Source of the DNA: Deltaproteobacteria bacterium
Lineage (GTDB): Bacteria > Desulfobacterota > Syntrophia > Syntrophales > UBA5619
Direction of reading: 5' to 3'
NCBI GenBank assembly: GCA_021372415.1
Contig: JAJFUM010000219.1
Location: 1 to 35,142 of the forward strand
DNA length: 35,142 nt
Shown here one piece after another: positions 24,951-32,063 of the stretch; positions within the stretch are counted from its first letter, which is position 1; every line of letters starts with the position of its first letter. The notes under the pieces were generated by a model. It was not told the DNA's origin. It ran no database searches and saw only the letters and a program-made list of their open reading frames with translations. Both the position numbers and the translations under genes were made by a program.

Positions 24951-25403
24951 TCAGTCATAGGCGCGGCGGATCTCCTCGTTGCCCATGACGTCTCGGGTGA
25001 CTTCCCTCCAGAACGGAGAATCCCAGGTATGAAGCCCTTCATGCGTCAGATAGTACTTCTGGGGAATCGGATGGGTGCCGAAGACGACCTCCATCCCGAA
25101 CCGCGACTGGATGAAATCCCTGAAGAAGCCGATCCTCGGGCAGGGCGGGTAACCGACGATCAGACCCGTGGCCAAGTGGATCACCTCAGCTCCATTGCGG
25201 AGCATCTCCTCCGGGGCATATTCGACGTTGCCGCCGGGGCAGCCGTCACAGGTTGCATATCCCACCAGACTTACGTCCCTGTCCCGATAACGGCTGAAGG
25301 CCCCTGCCCGCTCCCGGATGGCCCGAAAACACTTACCGCCCGCACAACGGTGATAGCGGTTGCAGATGACGATCCCGATCTTGATCGGATCCTTCCGTTC
25401 CAT
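24951..25403 (-). CDS. CGGC domain protein
   Basis: The 150-residue protein matches the CGGC family: KIGIVICNRYHRCAGGKCFRA at the N-terminus, GYATCDGCPGGNVEYAPEEM with the C-x2-C pair, and ATGLIVGYPPCPRIGFFRDF. The conserved cysteines suggest metal binding; family function is unknown. ATG 25403 has AAAGGAGAGGG upstream. It lies 43 bases from the disulfide reductase gene and 194 bases after the scaffold gene, all on the same strand. Confidence 0.92.
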   Translation of the reverse strand: MERKDPIKIGIVICNRYHRCAGGKCFRAIRERAGAFSRYRDRDVSLVGYATCDGCPGGNVEYAPEEMLRNGAEVIHLATGLIVGYPPCPRIGFFRDFIQSRFGMEVVFGTHPIPQKYYLTHEGLHTWDSPFWREVTRDVMGNEEIRRAYD

Positions 25404-25597
25404 GTCCCTCTCCTTTCACTTGGAATCCACTTCCCGCCTCCCCGGCCGGCAGCAGTTCACCCGCTCGCTGCAGGTCAGGGGATGCCGCAGCGCTCTTCGC
25501 GTCCGCGGCCAATCTTTCCTCCCCACCCCCCATGATGCCGTCGATCCTCCGAGATCGAGGTCCTTCGGACGGCCCGCAGCGACCCGCCGCTCGACCG

Positions 25598-26029
25598 TTA
25601 CAGGCCCGTTCCCCGTACCACATAGGACCGAATCGCCTTGTGAAGGGTATTGGCCGCCAGAAGCGCACAGTGCCTGTGATCGTCGGGCAAGCCCCCCAGG
25701 TATTCGATAACCGCCTCCTGGGTGATGCGCATGGCTTCGCGGACCGTCCTTCCCTCGGCCAGAACCGCTACGGCGTCACAGGCGGCAATCGTGAAGAAGC
25801 AGCCGGTGGTCCGGAAACGGACTTCCCGGATGCGGCTGCTGAAAATTCGCACAAAGAATTCGTCGGTGTCGCCACAGGGTCCGGTGATGACGGCATGACC
25901 GTCCGGTTTGTCCATCGGGCCCATGTGGGTCGGTTCCATGACGTGATGGATGACCTTTGCTGAAACCGCCTCTTCTCCAGCCACTGTTCCACTTGATTTT
26001 TCCTTCCCGTTTAAATCATCCTCAACCAC
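25598..26029 (-). CDS. IscU/NifU-like iron-sulfur scaffold protein
   Basis: The 143-residue protein has the three scaffold cysteines and aspartate of IscU/NifU-N: C52-G-D54 (GPCGDTDEFF), C77 (TTGCFFTIAAC) and C121 (HRHCALLAANTLH). Clusters are assembled on this site and passed to client proteins. The C-terminal NifU ferredoxin and NfuA domains are absent, and the usual GCGSAIAS is replaced by GCFFTIAAC, a divergent subgroup. GTG 26029 is the likely start, with GGAGGA nine bases upstream. It follows the MinD/ferredoxin pair by 30 bases, so it probably serves those proteins. Confidence 0.92.
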   Translation of the reverse strand: MVEDDLNGKEKSSGTVAGEEAVSAKVIHHVMEPTHMGPMDKPDGHAVITGPCGDTDEFFVRIFSSRIREVRFRTTGCFFTIAACDAVAVLAEGRTVREAMRITQEAVIEYLGGLPDDHRHCALLAANTLHKAIRSYVVRGTGL

Positions 26030-26059
26030 AGTTTACTCTCCTCCATGATTACTCCCCGC

Positions 26060-26941
26060 TTATCCGAGGGCATACACCACGTTTCTCCACAGGGCCCGGA
26101 TGTCGGCGGAGATCGCACCGCCGGTGTACTCGATGATTGTGGTTTTCATGATCTGCGCCTTGGTGACCGCCGGATCGTAACGGATCCTCCCCGCCATTCG
26201 GACACCCCGCTGACCGGTCTCCTGCTCGATCCGATCGGCTATTTCGGGGTTGATGTCCCATTTGTTGATGCAGAGAAGCAGGGGGATCCGGAAATGGCCG
26301 GCCAGATCCACGACACGCCGGACATCGTGGAGCCCCGAGCAGGTGGGTTCCGTCACCGCGACCACGAGATCGGCCCCGGTGATCGAGGCAATGACGGGAC
26401 ATCCGATGCCTGGAGAGCCGTCGGCGATCAGCAGCTTAAACCCTTCCTTTTCCGCCAGTTCCCGTGCCTCGCGGCGCAACAGGCTGACCAGCTTTCCACT
26501 GTTGGACTGGGCAATACCGAGTCTCGCATGGACCATGGGCCCGTAGGGCGTCGACGACAGGAACCATTGTCCGCTGACGGCTGGCTCGAAACGGATCGCT
26601 TCGGCCGGGCACAGGCGCGCACAGAGGCCGCATCCCTCGCAGGCGATCGGATTCACAACGAACCGCCGGCCATCGGGGTCGGCAAGGGACGAAACGGCGT
26701 CGAAGCGGCACACCTCATGGCATCTCCCGCAGCCCGTGCACCGTTCCTCCATGATGGAGGCCTTCTTCCCGCCGGAGAAGTCCTCCCGGCTCCCGATCCG
26801 TGGATTGAGGACCAGATGGAGGTCCGCCGCATCGACATCGCAGTCGACCAGGATCTTCCGCTCGGCCAATGCGGCAAAGGCCGCGACGAGACTGGTCTTC
26901 CCCGTACCGCCTTTGCCGCTGATCACCACGACCTCTTTCAT
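26060..26941 (-). CDS. MinD-family P-loop ATPase with inserted ferredoxin domain (second of a tandem pair)
   Basis: The 293-residue protein has a deviant Walker A motif GKGGTGKT (9-16), DCDVDAADLHL, a two-cluster ferredoxin insert with cysteines at 68-78 (CTGCGRCHEVC) and 101-111 (CEGCGLCARLC), and the Walker B-like LLIADGSPGIGCPV. This is the Mrp/MinD superfamily with an inserted ferredoxin. In Desulfovibrio two such ATPases belong to the orange protein (ORP) gene cluster. ATG 26941 overlaps the stop of its paralogue by four bases, so the two are translationally coupled and may form a heterodimer. Confidence 0.95.
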   Translation of the reverse strand: MKEVVVISGKGGTGKTSLVAAFAALAERKILVDCDVDAADLHLVLNPRIGSREDFSGGKKASIMEERCTGCGRCHEVCRFDAVSSLADPDGRRFVVNPIACEGCGLCARLCPAEAIRFEPAVSGQWFLSSTPYGPMVHARLGIAQSNSGKLVSLLRREARELAEKEGFKLLIADGSPGIGCPVIASITGADLVVAVTEPTCSGLHDVRRVVDLAGHFRIPLLLCINKWDINPEIADRIEQETGQRGVRMAGRIRYDPAVTKAQIMKTTIIEYTGGAISADIRALWRNVVYALG

Positions 26942-27846
26942 GGGGTTTGCCCCTTTTTCCCTGGATCCTCCCCGCCTTGCCCCTCACCGAGAAGGTCCTC
27001 AATGCGCCGGTAGCAGCGTTCGAACCGTTCCCGGTACTCTGGCATTCTCTCCGTCACGATGTCCCCCCGGGCGTAGGCCTCAGCGATCCGTCGATCATCG
27101 GGAATGGACAGCGGGATTTCGATCCCTTCGCCTTCGCAGTAGGAGCGGACCTTGTCGTCCCCCGCATCGCACCGGTTGAGCACCACAGCAAAGGGCGTTG
27201 CGAGCGCCCTGACCATCTCGACCGCCAGTTTAAGGTCATTCAGGCCGAAGGGTGTCGGTTCCGTGACCAGCAGGACAAAATCCGTCCCCCTGACCGACTC
27301 CACGACGGGGCAGGATGTCCCCGGCGGGGCGTCGATGATGCATACCTCCCCGTCTTTTGACAGCCCGCGGACCCGTCGGATGACCGCAGGAGTCATCACC
27401 TCGCCCACATTCAACCAACCCTGAACCAAACGGATGCCTCGGCTACCGCCCTCCTCAACCGATCCGACGAGATGTCCCTCCTCGACGATCGCCTCTTTAG
27501 GACATAACAGAAAACAGGCCCCGCATCCATGGCAGAGTTCACGAAAGACCAGGACCCGCCCCCCTATCACGGTCAGGGCATGGTACTGACAGACATCGGC
27601 GCAGACTCGGCAACCATTGCACCGCTCTTCAGACACCTTCGGCTGGAGGATCGTCACTGGACTGAATCCGGAGATCTCCGGCTTGAGAAAGAGGTGATCG
27701 TTGGGTTCCTCCACATCACAATCCAAAAGGGCGACCGGTCGGCCCAAATCGGCTACGGCCAGGGCGAGATTGACGGCAATCGTCGTCTTCCCCGTTCCGC
27801 CTTTCCCGCTGGCAACGGCGATTTTCAATCCCTGTTCCTCATTCAC
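26938..27846 (-). CDS. MinD-family P-loop ATPase with inserted ferredoxin domain (first of a tandem pair)
   Basis: Like its downstream paralogue, this 302-residue protein has the deviant Walker A GKGGTGKT at 14-21, DCDVEEPNDHLFL, a ferredoxin insert with cysteines at 76-86 (CNGCRVCADVC) and 105-115 (CHGCGACFLLC), and IIDAPPGTSCPVVES. It has the canonical ATP-binding lysines of the family. The frame starts at GTG 27846; TTG 27828, leading directly into KIAVASGKGG and with GAGG eight bases upstream, is an alternative. It probably pairs with the next ATPase and works with the NifX-like and DUF5320 proteins encoded just upstream. Confidence 0.95.
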   Translation of the reverse strand: MNEEQGLKIAVASGKGGTGKTTIAVNLALAVADLGRPVALLDCDVEEPNDHLFLKPEISGFSPVTILQPKVSEERCNGCRVCADVCQYHALTVIGGRVLVFRELCHGCGACFLLCPKEAIVEEGHLVGSVEEGGSRGIRLVQGWLNVGEVMTPAVIRRVRGLSKDGEVCIIDAPPGTSCPVVESVRGTDFVLLVTEPTPFGLNDLKLAVEMVRALATPFAVVLNRCDAGDDKVRSYCEGEGIEIPLSIPDDRRIAEAYARGDIVTERMPEYRERFERCYRRIEDLLGEGQGGEDPGKKGQTP

Positions 27847-27914
27847 AAACAGGAGCGCCGGCCAAGGGGGAAAATGGAGGGTTGACGATCCGCCCTTTGC
27901 CGACGCTCCGAAGG

Positions 27915-28274
27915 CTATTCGGTCCTGCTTCTCGAAGCCAAATGCTCCATGCGCGCCTGAACTTCCTTGAGGCCTTGTTCAAGATATCGTGCCTGCTCCT
28001 TCAGGGCGTTCCATTCATCCTGAGGGGTCTCAGGCTGAGCGGAGGTAGGAGCACCTGGCATCGGGTTTTCCCGGAAATACCGCCATCCCGGCACGCCGCT
28101 CGCAAAAAAGCGGTTGCGCCGACCCCGACCGCCGCGCCCCCCGAAGAAAGCGCCGCCCACTCCATAACCCGGATTTTCATATCCCGGAACCCCGTAGCCG
28201 GCGCAGAACCCTGCGCCGCGTCCCGTCGTCATGGGTCCCCGACCTACGGGGCCCGTTCTATCTCCACCTGGCAT
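27915..28274 (-). CDS. DUF5320 family glycine-rich protein
   Basis: The 119-residue protein starts at ATG 28274, preceded by a strong AGGAGGTC site. It has the MPGGDRTGPVGRGPMTTGRG N-terminus typical of DUF5320, a glycine/tyrosine/arginine-rich middle (CAGYGVPGYENPGYGVGG) and a C-terminal heptad-like helix (LKEQARYLEQGLKEVQARMEHL) that may form a coiled coil. The biochemical role is unknown. The family is regularly found beside MinD/ferredoxin ATPases and NifX-like proteins, as here. Confidence 0.9.
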   Translation of the reverse strand: MPGGDRTGPVGRGPMTTGRGAGFCAGYGVPGYENPGYGVGGAFFGGRGGRGRRNRFFASGVPGWRYFRENPMPGAPTSAQPETPQDEWNALKEQARYLEQGLKEVQARMEHLASRSRTE

Positions 28275-28332
28275 GATTCTGACCTCCTTTACGATCTGTT
28301 CCTGAGGCCGGTACCGTTCACGGCCAGCCTCG

Positions 28333-28560
28333 TCATTTCCTGGAAATGCGTTCAAACCACGAAAACAGCACATCCCATCCTGTCGCGCCTCTCCTGATGG
28401 GGGCCGACATCCGGGCTTCCGAACCAGACCGGAAACCCCTTCGAAGAGATCCATCGCCGCGATCCATCGATGCCCCCCCTCCTCTCGCCGGGCAGGCTCC
28501 CAGACCGCGTCCCGTCCCCGCCCCCATTCCGCGGGGGCCCGTTCCGTCTCCTCTGGGCAT
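28333..28560 (-). CDS. Short DUF5320-like protein
   Basis: The 75-residue protein starts at ATG 28560, preceded by GGGGAGGTGATCGC. It begins MPRGDGTGPRGMGAGTGRGL, the same kind of N-terminus as the next gene, and carries one cysteine in GLGACPARGGG. The C-terminal half is unlike its neighbour: no coiled-coil helix, but GATGWDVLFSWFERISRK. It looks like a duplicated and partly diverged or truncated copy. It may be functional because the ribosome binding site and start are intact. Confidence 0.8.
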   Translation of the reverse strand: MPRGDGTGPRGMGAGTGRGLGACPARGGGASMDRGDGSLRRGFRSGSEARMSAPIRRGATGWDVLFSWFERISRK

Positions 28561-28643
28561 GCGATCACCTCCCCACCTTGTCACCCATTCAGAGCATCCG
28601 ACAACCGCCGATTTAAAACAGCTTTTGGAATGCCGCCTCCCAT

Positions 28644-29012
28644 TCAAAACCCATGTCCCTCGGCCGTCGGGGACTTCACTTCCTGTAGGCGACCTTCCTT
28701 CCATGCCCTGAGCGCGTCCCGGCCGGTCGCGATGTCGCTTTCGAACTGGTAGACCTTGATACCGGCCGCTTCCAGCGCGCGAAAGGCATTCGGGCCCACA
28801 TTGCCGGTCAGCAGGACATCGACCTTTTGATCGGCGACCTGGCGGGCCGCCTGAATGCCGGCTCCCTGGGCCGCATTTACGCTCTGGACGTTTTTGATGA
28901 CCTCGACCGTCCCCCCTTCGGAATCGCTAATCAAAAAGCACTTTGCCCGACCAAAGACGCGATCGACCGAACCGTCGAGATCCTCAGCCATGGCTGTAAC
29001 CGCAACCTTCAT
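28644..29012 (-). CDS. NifX/NifB-like dinitrogenase iron-molybdenum cofactor family protein
   Basis: The 122-residue protein has the NifX/orange-protein fold: KVAVTAMAEDLDGSVDRVFG at the start, KCFLISDSEGGTVEVIKN, then QVADQKVDVLLTGNVGPNAF and LEAAGIKVYQ. The family binds metal-sulfur clusters such as NifB-co or, in orange protein, a Mo-Cu-S cluster. No nif structural genes are present, so nitrogenase maturation is unlikely here. The ATG at 29012 has CAAGG close upstream; an ATG at 29030 is a weaker choice. It lies 93 bases after the related gene. Confidence 0.92.
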   Translation of the reverse strand: MKVAVTAMAEDLDGSVDRVFGRAKCFLISDSEGGTVEVIKNVQSVNAAQGAGIQAARQVADQKVDVLLTGNVGPNAFRALEAAGIKVYQFESDIATGRDALRAWKEGRLQEVKSPTAEGHGF

Positions 29013-29105
29013 CGTCCTTGTCCCTTTCATTCGGTTCTTCTATGTCAACGGAAACCTATTTGATCCCGGTCCTTCGCGACTTTCCCCTTTCGCCGGTCAT
29101 ACCCA

Positions 29106-29489
29106 TCAGAACCGGCCGCGGCGGCGCCTCCCCCCGGGCACACATCCCTCCCCGGAGGCAAAGCCGGGGAGCGTGAAACGATTATCGGAGAGGCCGCCGT
29201 CCAGATAGGCCGTGATAATCTCTTCGATGGAGCCGCGCAGACAGGGAACGACCTTCACCCCGGAGGCGCGGATCATCCTTTCCAGGGGGCGGGAAACGGC
29301 ACCGCACAACAGGACCTCGACCCCGAGTGCCACAAGTTGGCTCACCCTCTCCGGAAGGGCCCTGGTCTCAAAGGGCACGAACGACCTGTTTTTCACCTCT
29401 CCCCCCGTCACATCGAAGACCAGCAGACGGCTGGAGAAATCACAGACCGTTGAAACCGTATCTTGCCAGACTGTCACGGCAACCTTCAT
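29106..29489 (-). CDS. NifX-family metal cofactor protein, first gene of the sigma54-type operon
   Basis: The 127-residue protein begins MKVAVTVWQDTVSTVCDFS and contains VEVLLCGAVSRPLERMIRAS and VVPCLRGSIEEIITAYLDGG, typical of the dinitrogenase iron-molybdenum cofactor family. It differs from the 28644-29012 protein by having cysteines at the CGAVSRP and VVPC positions, and by a C-terminal glycine/arginine-rich tail (CVPGGRRRRGRF). ATG 29489 follows AGAGGGGG. It sits directly behind the best sigma54-type promoter in the window and likely heads an operon reaching at least to the ATPase pair. Confidence 0.92.
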   Translation of the reverse strand: MKVAVTVWQDTVSTVCDFSSRLLVFDVTGGEVKNRSFVPFETRALPERVSQLVALGVEVLLCGAVSRPLERMIRASGVKVVPCLRGSIEEIITAYLDGGLSDNRFTLPGFASGEGCVPGGRRRRGRF

Positions 29490-29512
29490 GTTTCCCCCTC
29501 TGACACCTTTGT

Positions 29513-29529
29513 ATCAACATTGGTGCCAA
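29513..29529 (-). promoter_or_regulatory. Sigma54-type (-24/-12) promoter
   Basis: On the minus strand the sequence is TTGGCACCAATGTTGAT. The -24 element TTGGCAC is perfect, the spacing to the -12 element is exact, and TTGAT differs from TTGCW at one position. Transcription would start near 29502, leaving a short leader of about 13 bases containing the ribosome binding site. A sigma54 activator is encoded about 2.6 kb away. The motif is seen; use of it is inferred. Confidence 0.65.
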
Positions 29530-29602
29530 ACCGGCAGAGATCAATAATTAAAGATAATCTATTTTTATTACAAATACTTATATAGATGGTTGTCCAAGGG
29601 AT

Positions 29603-29620
29603 CGATGATCATCGGTAGCA
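29603..29620. promoter_or_regulatory. Candidate enhancer site: 12-base palindrome plus GGTAGCA
   Basis: CGATGATCATCG at 29603-29614 is a perfect palindrome, and GGTAGCA at 29614-29620 directly abuts it. The GGTAGCA starts 85 bases beyond the -24 end of the sigma54-type promoter, the same distance as the GGTAGC dyad at 19806-19823 from its candidate promoter. It may bind the PAS/AAA activator encoded at 32064-33395; this is inferred. Confidence 0.4.
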
Positions 29621-30047
29621 AATGACAACAGCATAGCCCATCAAAAGGATGCAATTATGCAACCAAAGACACCTTTCGATATCTTGAGCGTATTAACCTG
29701 TCGGCGCATACCATCTAGAAGAGGGAGAGACATCCAAAGGCCATGAACCAACGGACACGTCCTGATCGGTCCGTACCTTCGACGATGTCACGGGCCTCAC
29801 CGAGTTGCAACAGGCGGAAACGCAGGGCCCGGCAGAACTTGGGAATTCCGTGGTTCCGTAGTGCAGTGATGGTGGTGGAGGCGCTAGCGTCCGTTCATCC
29901 GGAGAAAAGACGGCGAGAATAAAGGATTTTCAAGATTTGAGCAATGTATCGCTTGGCCAGCATCCATAGCTGGCAATATTCGGCCCGGCTTCACGACTGT
30001 CAGGAGCGGCTCGCTTCAGAATCCAGAAGCATGGCCCGTCTCCATAA
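29621..30047. other. Gene-free interval with possible decayed sequence
   Basis: No intact gene is seen. A short plus-strand stretch at 29766-29861 reads like the end of a PAS domain and is listed separately. GCTTC/GAAGC near 30017-30034 can form a small hairpin without a T-run after the chemoreceptor stop. Base composition is lower in GC than in the coding regions on either side. Confidence 0.45.
29766..29861 (+). pseudogene. Possible PAS-domain remnant
   Basis: Following a TGA at 29763-29765, the plus-strand frame reads SVRTFDDVTGLTELQQAETQ and then stops at TAG 29859-29861. This resembles the last strand and linker helix of a PAS/PAC sensor domain (typically V-R-x-F-x-D-V-T-E-x-x-x-x-E). 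No start codon or further domain is visible, so at best this is a relic of a sensor kinase or similar protein. The segment is short and chance resemblance is possible. Confidence 0.3.
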
Positions 30048-31499
30048 TCAGGCATGAGTATTTTTTACAATGGCACTCAGGTCTTCTACATAGCCTTTCA
30101 TCTGTTCCGCCTGGCCGTTCAGTTCTTCCGCGGCGTTGGCCGATTCCTCTGCGTTGGCCGCCGTCGACTGGGTCACGTTATTCATCTCCAGGACAGCGGT
30201 ATTCACCCGGGCGATGCCGCGCGACTGGCCATCCGATACTGTGGCGATATCATCGACCAATTGACTGATCTTGCCAGAAATGGAGATGTTTTCTTTGAAA
30301 GCTTCCTGAGTCATCCTGGTCAACTCATTGCCATTCTTTACCGCACTGACGATATTCTCAATCAGTTTGTTCGTATTTTTCGCCGCCCCTGCCGCCCGCA
30401 GGGCCAGATTCCTCACCTCATCGGCCACCACAGCGAAACCTGCCCCTGCTTCACCCGCCCGCGCCGCTTCCACCGCGGCGTTGAGTGCCAGCAGATTGGT
30501 CTGGAAGGCAATCTCGTCAATGGTCTTGATGATCTTGCCAGTCTCCTCGCTTGTCTTCGTAATTTCCACAATAGCGCTGTTCATTTCGTCCATATGACCG
30601 CGGACCTTCTCGACAATGTGACCGGCATCGCCCATCATCGCCTTGGCCCGCCCGGCATTATCGGCATTCTGTTTGGTCATGGAAGACATCTCTTCCAGAA
30701 ATGTAGAGGTCTCTTCCAAGGATGACGCCAGCCTTGACGATCCCTCTTCCAGGGTCTGACTCGCCGAGAACATCATGCCCGTGGCTGCAACGACCCGGTC
30801 GGCAGTTTCCGTCAGCCCGGAAATGACCCCGGACAGAGGACGCGTGATGCTGCGGGTAATGACAAATGCCAAACCGCATACTCCAAGGATACCGATCAAG
30901 GCTATGCCGAACATCAGCATTGTTTTCATATTGATGGCCGATGCGGCATCACGCTCGATGTTGGCGTTTTGTTCGGTTGCCAATCTTACAACTTCATCGA
31001 TGGCCTTTCGATGTAATTCGTATTGATCACGCATGGCGCCAAAGGCAAGTTCGGTCGCTTTTGCTTTATCGCCTTTCTGGATTGCAGGAATAAACTGATT
31101 GTCCCGGAGATCGAAAAAAGCCATCGCGGGAGCATAGGACTGCTGGACCATAATATCCTTCATTTGTCCGGCGGGAAGAGTGTTGACCCAGACTTCATGC
31201 CGCGCGAGATAATCGTCCTTCAACGCTTTTCCCCTCTTAAGAAACGCCTCAATATTTTCATTCTTTGTTTCGCCGAGAAGCTGAAGTGTTACAAGATATG
31301 ACTCAATGATATATTCAGGTGGCGGCAGGATGTCTGCGATAAGATCTTTGCCTTGAACGATCTCCAGGTACATTGTCCCGTTGACGCGGAGACGGTTCAA
31401 TGTATCATAGGACACATATGCAAATAGTATAAATATGACAAGAAACGTAACCACTAGAGAAATCAGTTTTGCAGATAATGTGCATTGAACGTTTTTCAT
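30048..31499 (-). CDS. Methyl-accepting chemotaxis protein
   Basis: The 483-residue receptor starts at ATG 31499 (AAAGGA six bases upstream; the frame extends to 31535). An N-terminal membrane helix lies near residues 12-33 ([17 protein letters not shown]). A periplasmic four-helix-bundle sensor region follows ([19 protein letters not shown]), then a second membrane helix near 197-218, a HAMP domain beginning [13 protein letters not shown], and the cytoplasmic signalling hairpin with the hallmark [20 protein letters not shown]. The terminal pentapeptide for CheR/CheB docking is absent. The ligand is unknown; the sensor resembles those responding to small organic acids. No other che genes are nearby. 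Confidence 0.95.
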   Translation of the reverse strand: MKNVQCTLSAKLISLVVTFLVIFILFAYVSYDTLNRLRVNGTMYLEIVQGKDLIADILPPPEYIIESYLVTLQLLGETKNENIEAFLKRGKALKDDYLARHEVWVNTLPAGQMKDIMVQQSYAPAMAFFDLRDNQFIPAIQKGDKAKATELAFGAMRDQYELHRKAIDEVVRLATEQNANIERDAASAINMKTMLMFGIALIGILGVCGLAFVITRSITRPLSGVISGLTETADRVVAATGMMFSASQTLEEGSSRLASSLEETSTFLEEMSSMTKQNADNAGRAKAMMGDAGHIVEKVRGHMDEMNSAIVEITKTSEETGKIIKTIDEIAFQTNLLALNAAVEAARAGEAGAGFAVVADEVRNLALRAAGAAKNTNKLIENIVSAVKNGNELTRMTQEAFKENISISGKISQLVDDIATVSDGQSRGIARVNTAVLEMNNVTQSTAANAEESANAAEELNGQAEQMKGYVEDLSAIVKNTHA

Positions 31500-32063
31500 G
31501 GCGATTCCTTTCCTGTTCCATATTGATACTATCATTAATCATCCGGACTTCAGAGCACCTGTCAGGCCTGGTAGGCAGCCCTCGATGTGGCCGCTTAACA
31601 GGCTGAAGAAACCACATAAAGCCATCGAAGGACTTACCGCGGAGAAAAACATACCCAGCACATTAATCACAACTAACTGAAATAACTGAAAAAAGACTAG
31701 ATGTTCTTACAACGGTCTGTCTGCTTGCCTCATTTCCATCTCCAACAGAAGGATGCTCTTACTGCGGAGAGAAACAAACGCTCGCATTAAGATCAATGCT
31801 AACGCCTGAAGATCCCGGATGGAGATTTTCCAGCAACCCTTGCAGGTCTCTTACTGATTGTCTCTCCTCTTTGCTCTCAGGATAGATCAGCCTTACCACT
31901 TATGAGTCTGCGCGGTTTGCCCAGACGCACTCATGGGGATTCCCCGAAAACTGGCCCCCTTATGATAATAGCAAATATCATGCCAACAATCGGAGCCATT
32001 CCGAAAACCGACCGGGATTCGTCAGCACAATGGCATCCCGATCTTCTTCACTAAGAACACGGC
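31500..32063. other. Gene-free interval between the chemoreceptor and the sigma54 activator
   Basis: No gene is supported on either strand. The interval must contain the chemoreceptor promoter; no convincing -35/-10 or sigma28 element was recognised. Two similar ~55-60 base segments lie at 31627-31681 and 31748-31810 (listed separately). A bulged dyad, ATGAGTCTGCG with CGCACTCAT, lies at about 31902-31934, without a T-run. Confidence 0.5.
31627..31810. repeat. Diverged direct repeat pair
   Basis: The segment starting at 31627 (GAAGGA, CTTACCGCGGAGAAAAAC, CATTAA, CTAACTGAA) is echoed from 31748 (GAAGGATGCT, CTTACTGCGGAGAGAAAC, CATTAA, CTAACGCCTGAA). The two are in the same orientation, 121 bases apart, and differ by small insertions and substitutions. 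An old tandem duplication or a pair of regulator sites would explain it. Confidence 0.45.

Noticed and set aside
28644..29489. Nitrogenase maturation role for the NifX-like genes
   Set aside because: No nifHDK, nifB or nifEN genes are present. The neighbours fit the ORP type of cluster better.
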